Shown here piece after piece: positions 56,563 to 64,000 of a DNA stretch of 64,000 bases. Position 1 is the stretch's first letter, and each line of letters begins with the position of its first letter. The notes under the pieces were generated by a model. That model searched no databases. It saw only the letters and a list, made by a program, of their open reading frames with translations, and was not told the origin of the DNA. Origin of the DNA: Deltaproteobacteria bacterium (lineage in GTDB: Bacteria; UBA10199; JACPAL01; GCA-016699445); assembly GCA_016699445.1 (NCBI GenBank), contig CP064976.1, positions 310,001 to 374,000 on the forward strand, given 5' to 3'. Made by a program: the position numbers and the translations under genes.

Positions 56563-56927
56563 ATGACTACTATATTATACAATATGGGAAAGAAAACAAC
56601 ACCTCAAACACCCAAGCTATCGGCTATTCTCAAAGGATTAGGAGAAAATATACGTCTGGCCCGACTACGACGAAAACTCTCTTCTATGATGGTATCCGAA
56701 AGAGCTGGAATGACGCGTATGACTTTGAGATCCATTGAAAAGGTGAGCCTACTGTAAGCCTGGGAGCTTATGCCAATGTGCTTTTTAGCCTAGGACTCGA
56801 ACATGACCTCACCCTTGTTGCAAAAGATGATGAGTTGGGACGAAAACTACAAGATGCAGCTCTTATAAAAACAAAAAATAAATATGAAAAACAAATCAGA
56901 ACAAAAAGAAATCTTTGTTTATACTGA
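56563..56927 (+). CDS. hipB: HipB-like antitoxin / XRE regulator (frameshifted)
   Basis: The frame starts at 56563 or 56584 and encodes an XRE helix-turn-helix: LGENIRLARLRRKLSSMMVSERAGMTRMTLRSIEK. It stops at 56757. One extra G in the GG at 56742-56743 restores IEKGEPTVSLGAYANVLFSLGLEHDL and a frame to the stop at 56925-56927, the usual HipB end. It then overlaps the hipA start by 44 bp. AT-rich inverted TATAATAT-like stretches before it may be its operator. It neutralises HipA and represses the operon (family knowledge). Confidence 0.8.
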
Positions 56928-58161
56928 TTGGGAAACTTTCAACAAACCTCTCTACATGGGGATACTGCGCACGACACCTTTACGAGGAAAAGAAGTTTTT
57001 TCATTTGAATATGACAGAGATTGGCTAAAATCAGGGTATGCCACACATCTAGATCCAGAGCTTAAATTGTTTACAGGACCTCAATACCCTCAATCAGGAC
57101 ATAAAAATTTCGGTCTCTTTCTTGACTCATCACCAGATCGTTGGGGACGACTTTTAATGAGAAGACGAGAAGAACAGCTAGCGCGGGAAGAAAAAAGAAA
57201 TATTCAAACTCTCATGGAATCTGATTACCTCTTGGGCGTTTTCGACCAACACAGAATGGGAGCCTTAAGGTTTAAACTCAATCCCTCAAGACCATTTCTC
57301 GATGACAATCGAGAGATGGCTTCGCCACCCTGGACCCAGCTGAGGGAATTAGAAAACGCCTCTCTTCAACTTGAAAAAGATCATGCCGAAAAAAATAAGG
57401 ATTACATGAAATGGCTCAAACTTCTGATCGCACCGGGAGGGTCTTTGGGAGGCGCTCGTCCCAAAGCCAGCGTTATCGACACCAAAGAAAATTTATGGAT
57501 AGCAAAATTCCCCAGCAAAAATGATGAGCTGAATATTGGTGCTTGGGAATTTCTCGTCCATCAATTGGCGGTAAAAGCTAAAATTACAATGTCGGAGTCA
57601 CAAATAAAAAGATTTTCAGGGCTCCATGACACTTTTCTAACAAAAAGGTTTGATCGTCATCAGCACAAGAGAATTCACTTTGCTTCTGCGATGACATTAC
57701 TGAATCGAAATGATGGAGAAGATTCTGATGAAGGTGTCAGCTACCTCGATCTGGTTGATTTTCTCATTCAAAATGGCTGTCAGGCAGAATCTGATCTAGA
57801 GCAACTCTGGAGACGGATTATATTTAACATATGCATTTCAAATACCGATGACCATCTTAGAAATCATGGCTTTCTCTTAACAGAAAAAGGCTGGAAATTA
57901 GCTCCTGCCTACGACATAAACCCTTCAGAAACAGGCGACGGACTCAAACTCAATATTTCAAAAGATGATAATACCCAAAGCTTAGACCTAGCCCTTAGTG
58001 TCGCTGTTTATTTCCGGCTTAAGCAATCAGAAGCAAAAAAAATTATCTCTGAGATTATCAAATCTGTTTTACAGTGGAGAAATCTGGCAAAAAAATTGGT
58101 GCCCTCAAAAGAAATCTTTAGAATGGAGCATGCATTTCGGGTTGTGGAAGAGCAGAGTTAA
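56884..58161 (+). CDS. hipA: HipA-family serine/threonine kinase toxin
   Basis: The 425-aa protein has an N-terminal beta domain (YMGILRTTPLRGKEVFSFEYD), the GALRF strand, the P-loop-like LIAPGGSLGGARPKASV (about residues 185-201), AKF with the ATP-binding Lys, LTKRFDR, and the catalytic FNICISNTDDHLRNHGFLL with DINPS after it. These are the HipA_N and HipA_C motifs. HipA phosphorylates targets such as glutamyl-tRNA synthetase and slows growth. It is read opposite to the leucine genes on both sides, so the pair is probably an insertion into that cluster. Confidence 0.9.
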   Translation: MKNKSEQKEIFVYTDWETFNKPLYMGILRTTPLRGKEVFSFEYDRDWLKSGYATHLDPELKLFTGPQYPQSGHKNFGLFLDSSPDRWGRLLMRRREEQLAREEKRNIQTLMESDYLLGVFDQHRMGALRFKLNPSRPFLDDNREMASPPWTQLRELENASLQLEKDHAEKNKDYMKWLKLLIAPGGSLGGARPKASVIDTKENLWIAKFPSKNDELNIGAWEFLVHQLAVKAKITMSESQIKRFSGLHDTFLTKRFDRHQHKRIHFASAMTLLNRNDGEDSDEGVSYLDLVDFLIQNGCQAESDLEQLWRRIIFNICISNTDDHLRNHGFLLTEKGWKLAPAYDINPSETGDGLKLNISKDDNTQSLDLALSVAVYFRLKQSEAKKIISEIIKSVLQWRNLAKKLVPSKEIFRMEHAFRVVEEQS

Positions 58162-58165
58162 AAAA

Positions 58166-59834
58166 CTATTCCAGCTCGACCAGCTTGTCGCCCATGTTGA
58201 CTTTATCCCCTTGCTGAAAATTGACTTTTTTTACTTTGGAATCTTTAGGGGCGCTGATTGAATGTTCCATTTTCATGGCTTCCATCACCACCAACATCTC
58301 ACCCGCTTTTACCGATTGGCCTTCCTGCACTAAAACTTTCACCACTTGGCCAGGCATGGGGGCTGTGAGATTGTGGTCATCTTTTTCTGTTTAGAACGTT
58401 TTGAGGCTTGCTGTGAGGAGGGCGCAATAAATTGCGCCCCTACGTTTTTAAACGGATTAAAAGGGTCTTCTGGGACAAAGTGAGAAGCGGACCATTCTTT
58501 AAAATGCTTTTCGATCAATCCTGTTTCTGTACGTCCCGCAACGAATTCAGGATTTCGCAAAATATCCATGAGAAAAGGAATATTCGTTTTGATTCCTTCA
58601 ATCTGATAGTCATCCAAGGCCTTGAGCATTTTCATAATAGCCCGTGACCGAGAAGGCGCGTGAACAATCAACTTCGCCAACATCGGATCGTATTCCATCG
58701 GAATCGTCCAACCCTCAAACACTCCCGAATCCACACGCACGCCTTCTCCCTTGGGCTCGACATAGCGCGTGATCTTTCCAATCGAGGGCAAAAAATTCTT
58801 CTCAGGATCTTCGGCACAAATGCGGCATTCAATGGCATGGCCGGATTGCCGTAGGGGCAATTCATGAATTGCCCCTACATTTTCTCCACGCGCCACCCGA
58901 ATCTGCATCTGCACCAAATCAACCCCCACAACCATTTCCGTAACAGGATGTTCCACCTGAAGCCGCGTATTCATCTCCAAAAAATAAAAATTCTTCTGAG
59001 CATCCAAAATAAACTCAATCGTTCCCACTCCACGATAACCAATAGCCTTGGTAATACGCACAGCCACATCCGCCATCTTAGAACGCAATTCTGAATCTAA
59101 AGCCGGACTGGGAGTTTCTTCGATAATTTTCTGATGACGACGCTGGACCGAACATTCACGCTCGAAAAGAAAAAAAAATTCCCATGAGTATCCCCCACCA
59201 CTTGAAACTCGACATGACGCGGGCTCAATAAATATTTTTCCATGAAAATACGATCATCGCCAAAAGCCGATTTGGCGACACGTTGACAACTGGCGAGGGC
59301 ACTTTCCAGATCGCCTTCCGAATTCACCACCTGCATCCCCTTCCCACCACCGCCAGCAGCCGCTTTGAGTAAAACGGGAAATCCAATTTTTTGAGCCGCC
59401 GCTTTGAGTTCAGCTAAATCTGTCAGGGGTTTGGCCAACCCCGGAATCATCGGCACATTTTCTTTTCTAAAACTTTCTTCGCACCAATTTTATCCCCATC
59501 GTCTTGATCACATCAGAGGTAGGGCCGATAAAAATGATCCCGGCTTTTTCACACGCTTGAGCAAACTCAGGACGCTCAGACAAAATCCATACCCCGGATG
59601 AATAGCTTGAGCTCCCGTCTTCTGGGCAGCTTCGATAATTTTTGGAATATTAAGATAACTTTCTTTCGGAGCTGCAGCTCCAAGACACACAGACTCATCA
59701 GCTTTTTTAACAAACAAAGCTTCACGATCCACTTCTGAGTAAACAGCGACAGTTCGAATATTTAAAGAACGACAAGCACGCTGAATACGCAGAGCAATTT
59801 CACCTCGATTAGCAATGAGGACTTTTTCGATCAT
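58166..59834 (-). CDS. Acyl-CoA carboxylase alpha subunit (biotin carboxylase + biotin carrier), five frameshifts
   Basis: Four overlapping frames together make one biotin-dependent carboxylase alpha subunit. The N-terminal part gives MIEKVLIANRGEIALRI and IHPGYGF; the middle gives AAAGGGGKGMQVV and RHVEFQVVGDTHGN, then EMNTRLQVEHPVTE and AIECRICAEDP; the end has VVMEAMKMEHSISAP, the biotin-binding Lys. Next to liuB and liuC homologues it is most likely methylcrotonyl-CoA carboxylase alpha. Indels are at 58382-58386, 59170-59178, 59458-59461, 59494-59497 and 59582-59585; every one is a single base missing from a homopolymer. Two palindromic repeats lie in frame inside it (58420-58439, 58851-58878). 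Its start overlaps the hydratase stop in ATGA. Confidence 0.85.
58420..58439. repeat. GGGCGCAAT palindrome inside the carboxylase gene
   Basis: GGGCGCAAT and ATTGCGCCC are separated by AA. With the following CCTACG it resembles the element at 58851. It lies in codons of the linker before the biotin domain and does not break the frame. Confidence 0.6.
58851..58878. repeat. 28-bp perfect palindrome inside the carboxylase gene
   Basis: GTAGGGGCAATTCA is directly followed by its exact reverse complement. On the coding strand it reads VGAIHELPLR, just before SGHAIECRI, a position where relatives have a different loop. It therefore looks like an element inserted in frame. Confidence 0.7.
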
Positions 59835-60613
59835 TTTTGAGGAATCCAATTGGCTTTTCGTTTTTCCAAAAAGGCAGCGATACCTTCTTGAGCTTCAGCA
59901 CTCACGCGAAGCTCTGAAATTTTCTTCACCGTATATTCTCGGACTTCTTGATTGATGGAAGAACCCACTTTGGAAATTAATTCTTTCGCCGCTTTTAACG
60001 CTTCAGGACCTGAGCTCAAAAGTGATTTAGCTAATTCACCAGCTCTTGCTTGGAGCTGATCGCTCTCAAGCTGTTCATGAATCAAACCAAAACGCATCGC
60101 TTCATCATTGCCAAATTTTTCACCTGTTAAAAAATACCGACGCGCTCCTGCCTCTCCCATTTTGGCGATGACAAAAGGTGAAATCACAGCGGGGATAAGT
60201 CCCAACTTTACTTCTGCCAAGGAATAGACGGTTTCTTCAGCAGCTAAAGCAATATCCGCCACAGCGACCAAGCCCACTCCACCACCGACAGCCGCACCAT
60301 GTGCCACAACAATGAGAGGTTTTGGGAAATTATTAAGATAATAAAGAAGATCTCCCAATTTACGAGCATCGGCTTCATTTTCTTCTCTGGAAGCGCCTAC
60401 AAAAGACTTCATCCAATTAAGATCCGCTCCTGCGCAGAAAAATCCACCTTCACCCGACAAAATCACCACACGACTAGCAGCATCTTTTTCAACTTTTTTA
60501 AAAGTGTCGGAAAGTTCCTGAATCAACTCCGCATTGAAAGCGTTGCGCACATCAGGTCGGTTGAGTTTGATGCGGGCGATTCCGTTGGTTTGTTCAAAAA
60601 TGATTGTCGACAT
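59831..60613 (-). CDS. liuC: Enoyl-CoA hydratase/isomerase family, methylglutaconyl-CoA hydratase-like
   Basis: The 260-aa crotonase has IARIKLNRPDVRNAFNAELI, the oxyanion loop GEGGFFCAGADLNWMKS (about residues 54-70) and PLIVVAHGAAVGGGVGLVAVADIALA. AGADLNWM is characteristic of the methylglutaconyl-CoA hydratases of leucine breakdown (AUH/LiuC). The gene sits between the carboxylase beta and alpha genes, as in liu clusters. Product: HMG-CoA from 3-methylglutaconyl-CoA. Confidence 0.85.
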   Translation of the reverse strand: MSTIIFEQTNGIARIKLNRPDVRNAFNAELIQELSDTFKKVEKDAASRVVILSGEGGFFCAGADLNWMKSFVGASREENEADARKLGDLLYYLNNFPKPLIVVAHGAAVGGGVGLVAVADIALAAEETVYSLAEVKLGLIPAVISPFVIAKMGEAGARRYFLTGEKFGNDEAMRFGLIHEQLESDQLQARAGELAKSLLSSGPEALKAAKELISKVGSSINQEVREYTVKKISELRVSAEAQEGIAAFLEKRKANWIPQK

Positions 60614-60622
60614 GATTTCTCC

Positions 60623-62230
60623 TTACATCCTAAATACACCAAAATCTGTTTTTCGGGCGGGGGCATTCAAGCTGGAAGCAATACCCATCGCAATCACACG
60701 TCTTGTATCTAAGGGATCAATGACACCATCATCCCACAAACGAGCCGTGCTGTAATAACAATTTCCTTCTTCTTCATATTTTTTCAAAATAGGCTCACGT
60801 ATTGCCTCATCGTCTTCAGCCGTAAAAGTTTTTCCTTTGGCCAGAAGCTGATCTTTTTTCACCGTGGTCAAAACTGTCGCAGCTTGTTCCCCACCCATCA
60901 CTGAAATACGTGCATTAGGCCACATCCACAATTGGCGAGGACCGTAGGCACGTCCACACATGGCGTAGTTACCAGCGCCATGAGAGCCACCGATCACGAC
61001 CGTAAATTTGGGAACATTCGCACACGCCACCGCCGTCACCATCTTGGCGCCGTCGCGCGCGATACCACTATTTTCATACTGACGTCCCACCATAAATCCG
61101 GTGATGTTTTGCAAAAACAAAAGTGGGATATTGCGTTGAGCACAGAGTTCAACAAAGTGAGCCGCTTTTAAGGCGCTTGCAGAAAATAAAACACCGTTGT
61201 TGGCAATAATCCCCACAGGATAACCCATGATGCGAGCAAACCCTGTGACCAAAGTATTTCCATACAGAGGTTTAAACTCATGAAAACGACTACCATCCAC
61301 CAGACGTGCAATCACTTCATGTACATCAAATGGCTTGCGAGGATCCTTCGATAAAATTCCATAAATTTCTTTTGGATCATAGATGGGTTCTTCTGGAGGT
61401 AGAATATCCAATCCCTGTTTGGGTCCACGATTGAGATTTTCCAGAATGTTGCGCGCCAAGTACAAAGCCTCTTCTTCATTTTCAGCCAAGTGATCCGTCA
61501 CGCCAGATTTGCGGCAATGAACATCGCCCCCACCCAAATCTTCCGCGGTCACTTCTTCTCCTGTCGCTGCTTTTACTAAAGGAGGACCACCCAAAAAAAT
61601 CGTACCATTGCCTTTGACAATAATCGTCTCATCGCTCATCGCCGGCACATAAGCGCCACCAGCCGTACATGAGCCCAAGACCACAGCAATCTGAGGAATC
61701 CCCAAAGACGACATACGCGCTTGATTAAAAAAGATACGGCCAAAATGTTCTTTATCCGGAAAGACTTCAGCCTGAAGAGGCAAAAATGCTCCACCCGAAT
61801 CGACCAGATAAACACAGGGCAAATGATTTTCGAGAGCAATTTCTTGAGCTCGCAAATGTTTCTTCACCGTCATGGGGTAATACGTGCCACCCTTGACCGT
61901 CGCGTCGTTGGCGACGAACAAGACCTCGCGACCATGCACAGTCCCAATGCCCGTCACCATTCCCGCCGAGGGAGCGTCATCGTCATAAAGCCCATTGGCT
62001 GCACACGCTGAAAACTCCATAAAATGTGTGCCTGGATCGATGATACGCTGAATGCGTTCACGCGGAAGAAGCTTGCCACGGTCATGATGACGCTTCACCG
62101 CTTCATCCCCACCACCTTTGGCAGTGGTCTCTAGATTTTTCTTCAGTACTTGAGCCAAGCTTTCATTATGAGAAAAATTAGCCTGATATTCAGCACTCTC
62201 TGTTTGCAAATGACTTTCGATTGGGTCCAT
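60623..62230 (-). CDS. liuB: Acyl-CoA carboxylase beta subunit, methylcrotonyl-CoA carboxylase-like
   Basis: The 535-aa carboxyltransferase has RERIQRIIDPGTHFMEFS, the N-terminal crotonase-like fold (VDSGGAFLPLQAEVFPDKEHFGRIF) and a second half with LLFLQNITGFMVGRQYE and SHGAGNYAMCGRAYGPRQLWMWPNARISVMGGEQAATVL. The VDSGGA...QAEVFPD and GFMVG motifs fit the methylcrotonyl/geranyl-CoA carboxylases better than propionyl-CoA carboxylase. Together with the alpha subunit it makes 3-methylglutaconyl-CoA. It is the first gene of the liu run and is intact. Confidence 0.9.
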   Translation of the reverse strand: MDPIESHLQTESAEYQANFSHNESLAQVLKKNLETTAKGGGDEAVKRHHDRGKLLPRERIQRIIDPGTHFMEFSACAANGLYDDDAPSAGMVTGIGTVHGREVLFVANDATVKGGTYYPMTVKKHLRAQEIALENHLPCVYLVDSGGAFLPLQAEVFPDKEHFGRIFFNQARMSSLGIPQIAVVLGSCTAGGAYVPAMSDETIIVKGNGTIFLGGPPLVKAATGEEVTAEDLGGGDVHCRKSGVTDHLAENEEEALYLARNILENLNRGPKQGLDILPPEEPIYDPKEIYGILSKDPRKPFDVHEVIARLVDGSRFHEFKPLYGNTLVTGFARIMGYPVGIIANNGVLFSASALKAAHFVELCAQRNIPLLFLQNITGFMVGRQYENSGIARDGAKMVTAVACANVPKFTVVIGGSHGAGNYAMCGRAYGPRQLWMWPNARISVMGGEQAATVLTTVKKDQLLAKGKTFTAEDDEAIREPILKKYEEEGNCYYSTARLWDDGVIDPLDTRRVIAMGIASSLNAPARKTDFGVFRM

Positions 62231-62248
62231 AAAATCTCTTTCTATAAC

Positions 62249-62485
62249 TTAGGCAAATGAAATCACTGGAATAGCAATAGCTTGTATTTTTTTGAGAGGT
62301 GATGAAGCTTTTTTCTCGAGTTTTTTTGCAATAGAAGCCGTAATAAATTTCTCTCCACATTGCACGCATTTTCCCATGGGAACATTTTCAAAAATATACA
62401 GTTGTCCATGATAGCGGTAATCATAAGTGGACATTACTTCATCCACATGCCCACCACAAAAAACACAATCACCATATTTTTTCAT
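62249..62485 (-). CDS. YgiT-type zinc-finger antitoxin
   Basis: The ATG at 62485, with GAGGAG six bases before it and overlapping the toxin stop in ATGA, gives 78 aa. CVFCGGHV and CVQCGEKF are the two CxxC pairs of the YgiT/MqsA N-terminal zinc finger. The middle, YDYRYHGQLYIFENVPMGKC, is typical. The C-terminal part is short, so a full MqsA helix-turn-helix is lacking. It should neutralise the partner at 62482-62793. Confidence 0.85.
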   Translation of the reverse strand: MKKYGDCVFCGGHVDEVMSTYDYRYHGQLYIFENVPMGKCVQCGEKFITASIAKKLEKKASSPLKKIQAIAIPVISFA

Positions 62486-62793
62486 TTTTTTCTCCTCTTG
62501 GTTGGAGTTTCCCACTTAGGGGGAGTGGGGATATATACTGTGATAACAATCAACTTGCCCAGTTTATTTTTTCCGCAAACAACATGGACTGATTTCCCTA
62601 AAACATGACCACTCACCAAACATGAAGCCCCTCGTTGATCTTCGGGATAATTTTCCAAAATCTCACCATGCAACAAAACATATTCCACATCATCAATTGA
62701 GAGATGATCAGATCGTCTTTCTTCTTCAGCATGAAGCGTCAAAAGATAGTCGCCTTCTCGAATACTTTTTTTAATCCACGCAATATCAATCAT
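62482..62793 (-). CDS. DUF4258 toxin-like protein
   Basis: The 103-aa protein reads MIDIAWIKKSIREGDYLLTLHAEEERRSDHLSIDDVEYVLLHGEILENYPEDQRGASCLVSG, a DUF4258 fold related to RelE/BrnT-type RNases: LHAxxR-like start, EILENYPEDQ and LIVITVYIP at the end. In toxin-antitoxin pairs DUF4258 proteins are usually encoded before a YgiT-type zinc finger, as here. The coupling (4-bp overlap) supports one operon. Target unknown; mRNA cleavage is a fair guess. Confidence 0.8.
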   Translation of the reverse strand: MIDIAWIKKSIREGDYLLTLHAEEERRSDHLSIDDVEYVLLHGEILENYPEDQRGASCLVSGHVLGKSVHVVCGKNKLGKLIVITVYIPTPPKWETPTKRRKK

Positions 62794-62884
62794 GAGCCTG
62801 GGCTGTGTACATACCTCATCCGGTGGTCACAAGAAGTTTTTCAAACTTTACAATTTTTCAGAATCGGCTTACCCACGCATCCCT

Positions 62885-63662
62885 ATGTCACAAATTCTCT
62901 TTGAAAAAGAAGGACCAATCGCCTGGATTATTTTAAACGATCCCGATCGTCTCAATGCTCTCTCAGAAGAGATGGGAAATGAAATCCAAAAACTCGTCCC
63001 CAAGATCAATAAAGACAAATCCATCCGTGTGGTCATCCTCACCGGAGCTGGACGTGCTTTTTCAGCGGGTGGAAATTTTGACATTCTTATCGCACGCACT
63101 CAGAAAAACCCGCCATCAATCAAAAAGAAATGCTGAAGTTTTATAACAAATATCTCTCTATTCGAAATATTGAAGCTCCAGTCATTGCGATGATCAACGG
63201 ACCTGCCATAGGCGCCGCTTTTTGTATGACATTAGCCTGTGACTTTCGAGTCGCTTCAGTGAATGCCAAGATGGGAGTCAATTTTGTCAAAATTGGTTTA
63301 TCTCCTGGAATGGGCGGTACTTTTTATTGCCCCATGTTTTAGGAATCCCTCTGGCGATGGATTTACTTTTAACCGGTCGTACCATGACCTCTGAAGAAGC
63401 TTTGCAAAAAGGTGTCATCCAGCACCTCTACCCTCAAGAATTTCTCAAAGAAGAAACTTTAAAGCTCGCACGAGAGATTGCCGCTAACGCTCCACTGGCT
63501 GTTAAAGTCGCGAAAAAAGGTATCCAGTCTTATCTCAAAACACTTCAATCCCAACTTCGTTACGAAGCCCAAGGCCAAGGAAAGATTTTCAAAACACACG
63601 ATATCGTTGAAGGGATTGACGCGATTCGCGCCAAACGTGCTCCTGAATTTAAAGGCTTATAA
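62885..63662 (+). CDS. Enoyl-CoA hydratase/isomerase family protein (two frameshifts)
   Basis: Three frames form one crotonase: 62885-63136 begins MSQILFEKEGPIAWIILNDPDRLNALSEEM and has GAGRAFSAGGNFDIL; 63130-63342 gives IEAPVIAMINGPAIGAAFCMTLACDFRVAS; 63327-63662 holds LGIPLAMDLLLTGRTMTSEEALQKGVI and the C-terminal helices. Adding one base to the A5 run at 63104-63108 and to the T5 run at 63321-63325 joins them into about 260 aa. The fold is clear; the substrate (fatty acid or branched acyl-CoA) is not. The ATG at 62885 is chosen over 62792 by family length. Confidence 0.8.
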
Positions 63663-63705
63663 AACAGATTCATTTCAGCAAAACACTGTGCTAAACTCTA
63701 ACGAT

Positions 63706-64000
63706 ATGCGTCTCTTCCTCAAAGCGATTCGAATTCATCAATGGGCCAAGAATATTTTGATATTCATTCCCCTTTTAGCAGCTCACAAATTTTTAGATAT
63801 TCCTCTTCTTCAAAAATCCATTCTTGCGTTTATATCGTTTAGCCTCTGCGCTTCTGCCGTGTATCTTTTAAATGATATCATTGATATTGAATCAGACCGC
63901 CAGCACGAAATCAAAAAACATCGACCTTTGGCCTCTGGAAAAATTCCTATTTCCTTGGCCAAAACCTGCATCCCCATTTTTTTAATTTTGAGTTTTCTGA
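63706..64000 (+). CDS. UbiA-family prenyltransferase, N-terminal part (window edge)
   Basis: The frame opens MRLFLKAIRIHQWAKNILIFIPLL and contains SAVYLLNDIIDIESDRQHEIKKHRPLASG, the UbiA motif ND-x-x-D-x-x-x-D with K-x-x-RP-x-x-G. HQWAKN at the start recalls decaprenyl-phosphate phosphoribosyltransferase (DPPR synthase) and other polyprenyl UbiA enzymes of glycan synthesis, more than menaquinone or ubiquinone synthases. It has at least two membrane helices before the edge. The gene is cut at 64000. Confidence 0.8.
   Translation, partial: MRLFLKAIRIHQWAKNILIFIPLLAAHKFLDIPLLQKSILAFISFSLCASAVYLLNDIIDIESDRQHEIKKHRPLASGKIPISLAKTCIPIFLILSFL

Overview
The window looks like chromosome from a Gram-negative, low-to-moderate GC member of the old 'Deltaproteobacteria' / Bdellovibrionota / Myxococcota sphere, probably a metagenome-derived assembly. 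The evidence is a complete type II secretion operon, an FHA + sigma-54 activator, a DUF4215 Cys-repeat surface protein, an acyl-CoA carboxylase / leucine-degradation cluster and many GT-C membrane glycosyltransferases. I cannot place it more precisely. At least sixteen single-base frame disruptions, nearly all in homopolymers, split genes that must be functional (rpoZ, gspL). I read most of them as sequencing errors and annotate those genes over their whole span.

Layout. 1-14.7 kb: cell-envelope and glycan genes: 3' part of glmU, methyltransferase, DUF2079 membrane protein, GtrB-like GT2, three GT-C membrane transferases, a decayed DUF4143-type ATPase, a GalE-like epimerase, a discoidin-domain membrane lipoprotein and myo-inositol-phosphate synthase. 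14.8-21.6 kb: a DUF4143-type ATPase with a palindromic operator-like repeat, and a giant protein joining an M48 metalloprotease domain to a possible AarF-like kinase domain, cut by one in-frame stop. 21.6-39.8 kb: comM, a MITE-like repeat, the FHA/sigma-54 activator, the full gspC-N operon read leftward, and a membrane histidine kinase.

39.9-48.1 kb: rpoZ and tRNA-Thr(CGT), then a 7.9-kb integrative element inserted in the tRNA. It is bounded by a 45-bp duplicated att core and carries a tyrosine integrase, an excisionase-like protein, a RepA-like ATPase, small regulators, a serine recombinase, a putative nuclease and a lipoprotein. The integrase C-terminus is encoded by antisense tRNA sequence and would change on excision.

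48.1-53.5 kb: ABC-2 exporter, era, rnc, mnmA and cysteine desulfurase, a tight housekeeping run. 53.6-55.3 kb: the 14-repeat Cys-rich secreted protein, a possible type II secretion substrate. 55.5-62.2 kb: HMG-CoA lyase, a hipBA module, then biotin-dependent carboxylase alpha, methylglutaconyl-CoA hydratase and carboxylase beta, which together give leucine/isovalerate catabolism; two palindromic elements sit in frame inside the alpha-subunit gene. 62.2-64 kb: a DUF4258/YgiT toxin-antitoxin pair, a frameshifted enoyl-CoA hydratase and the start of a UbiA-family prenyltransferase.
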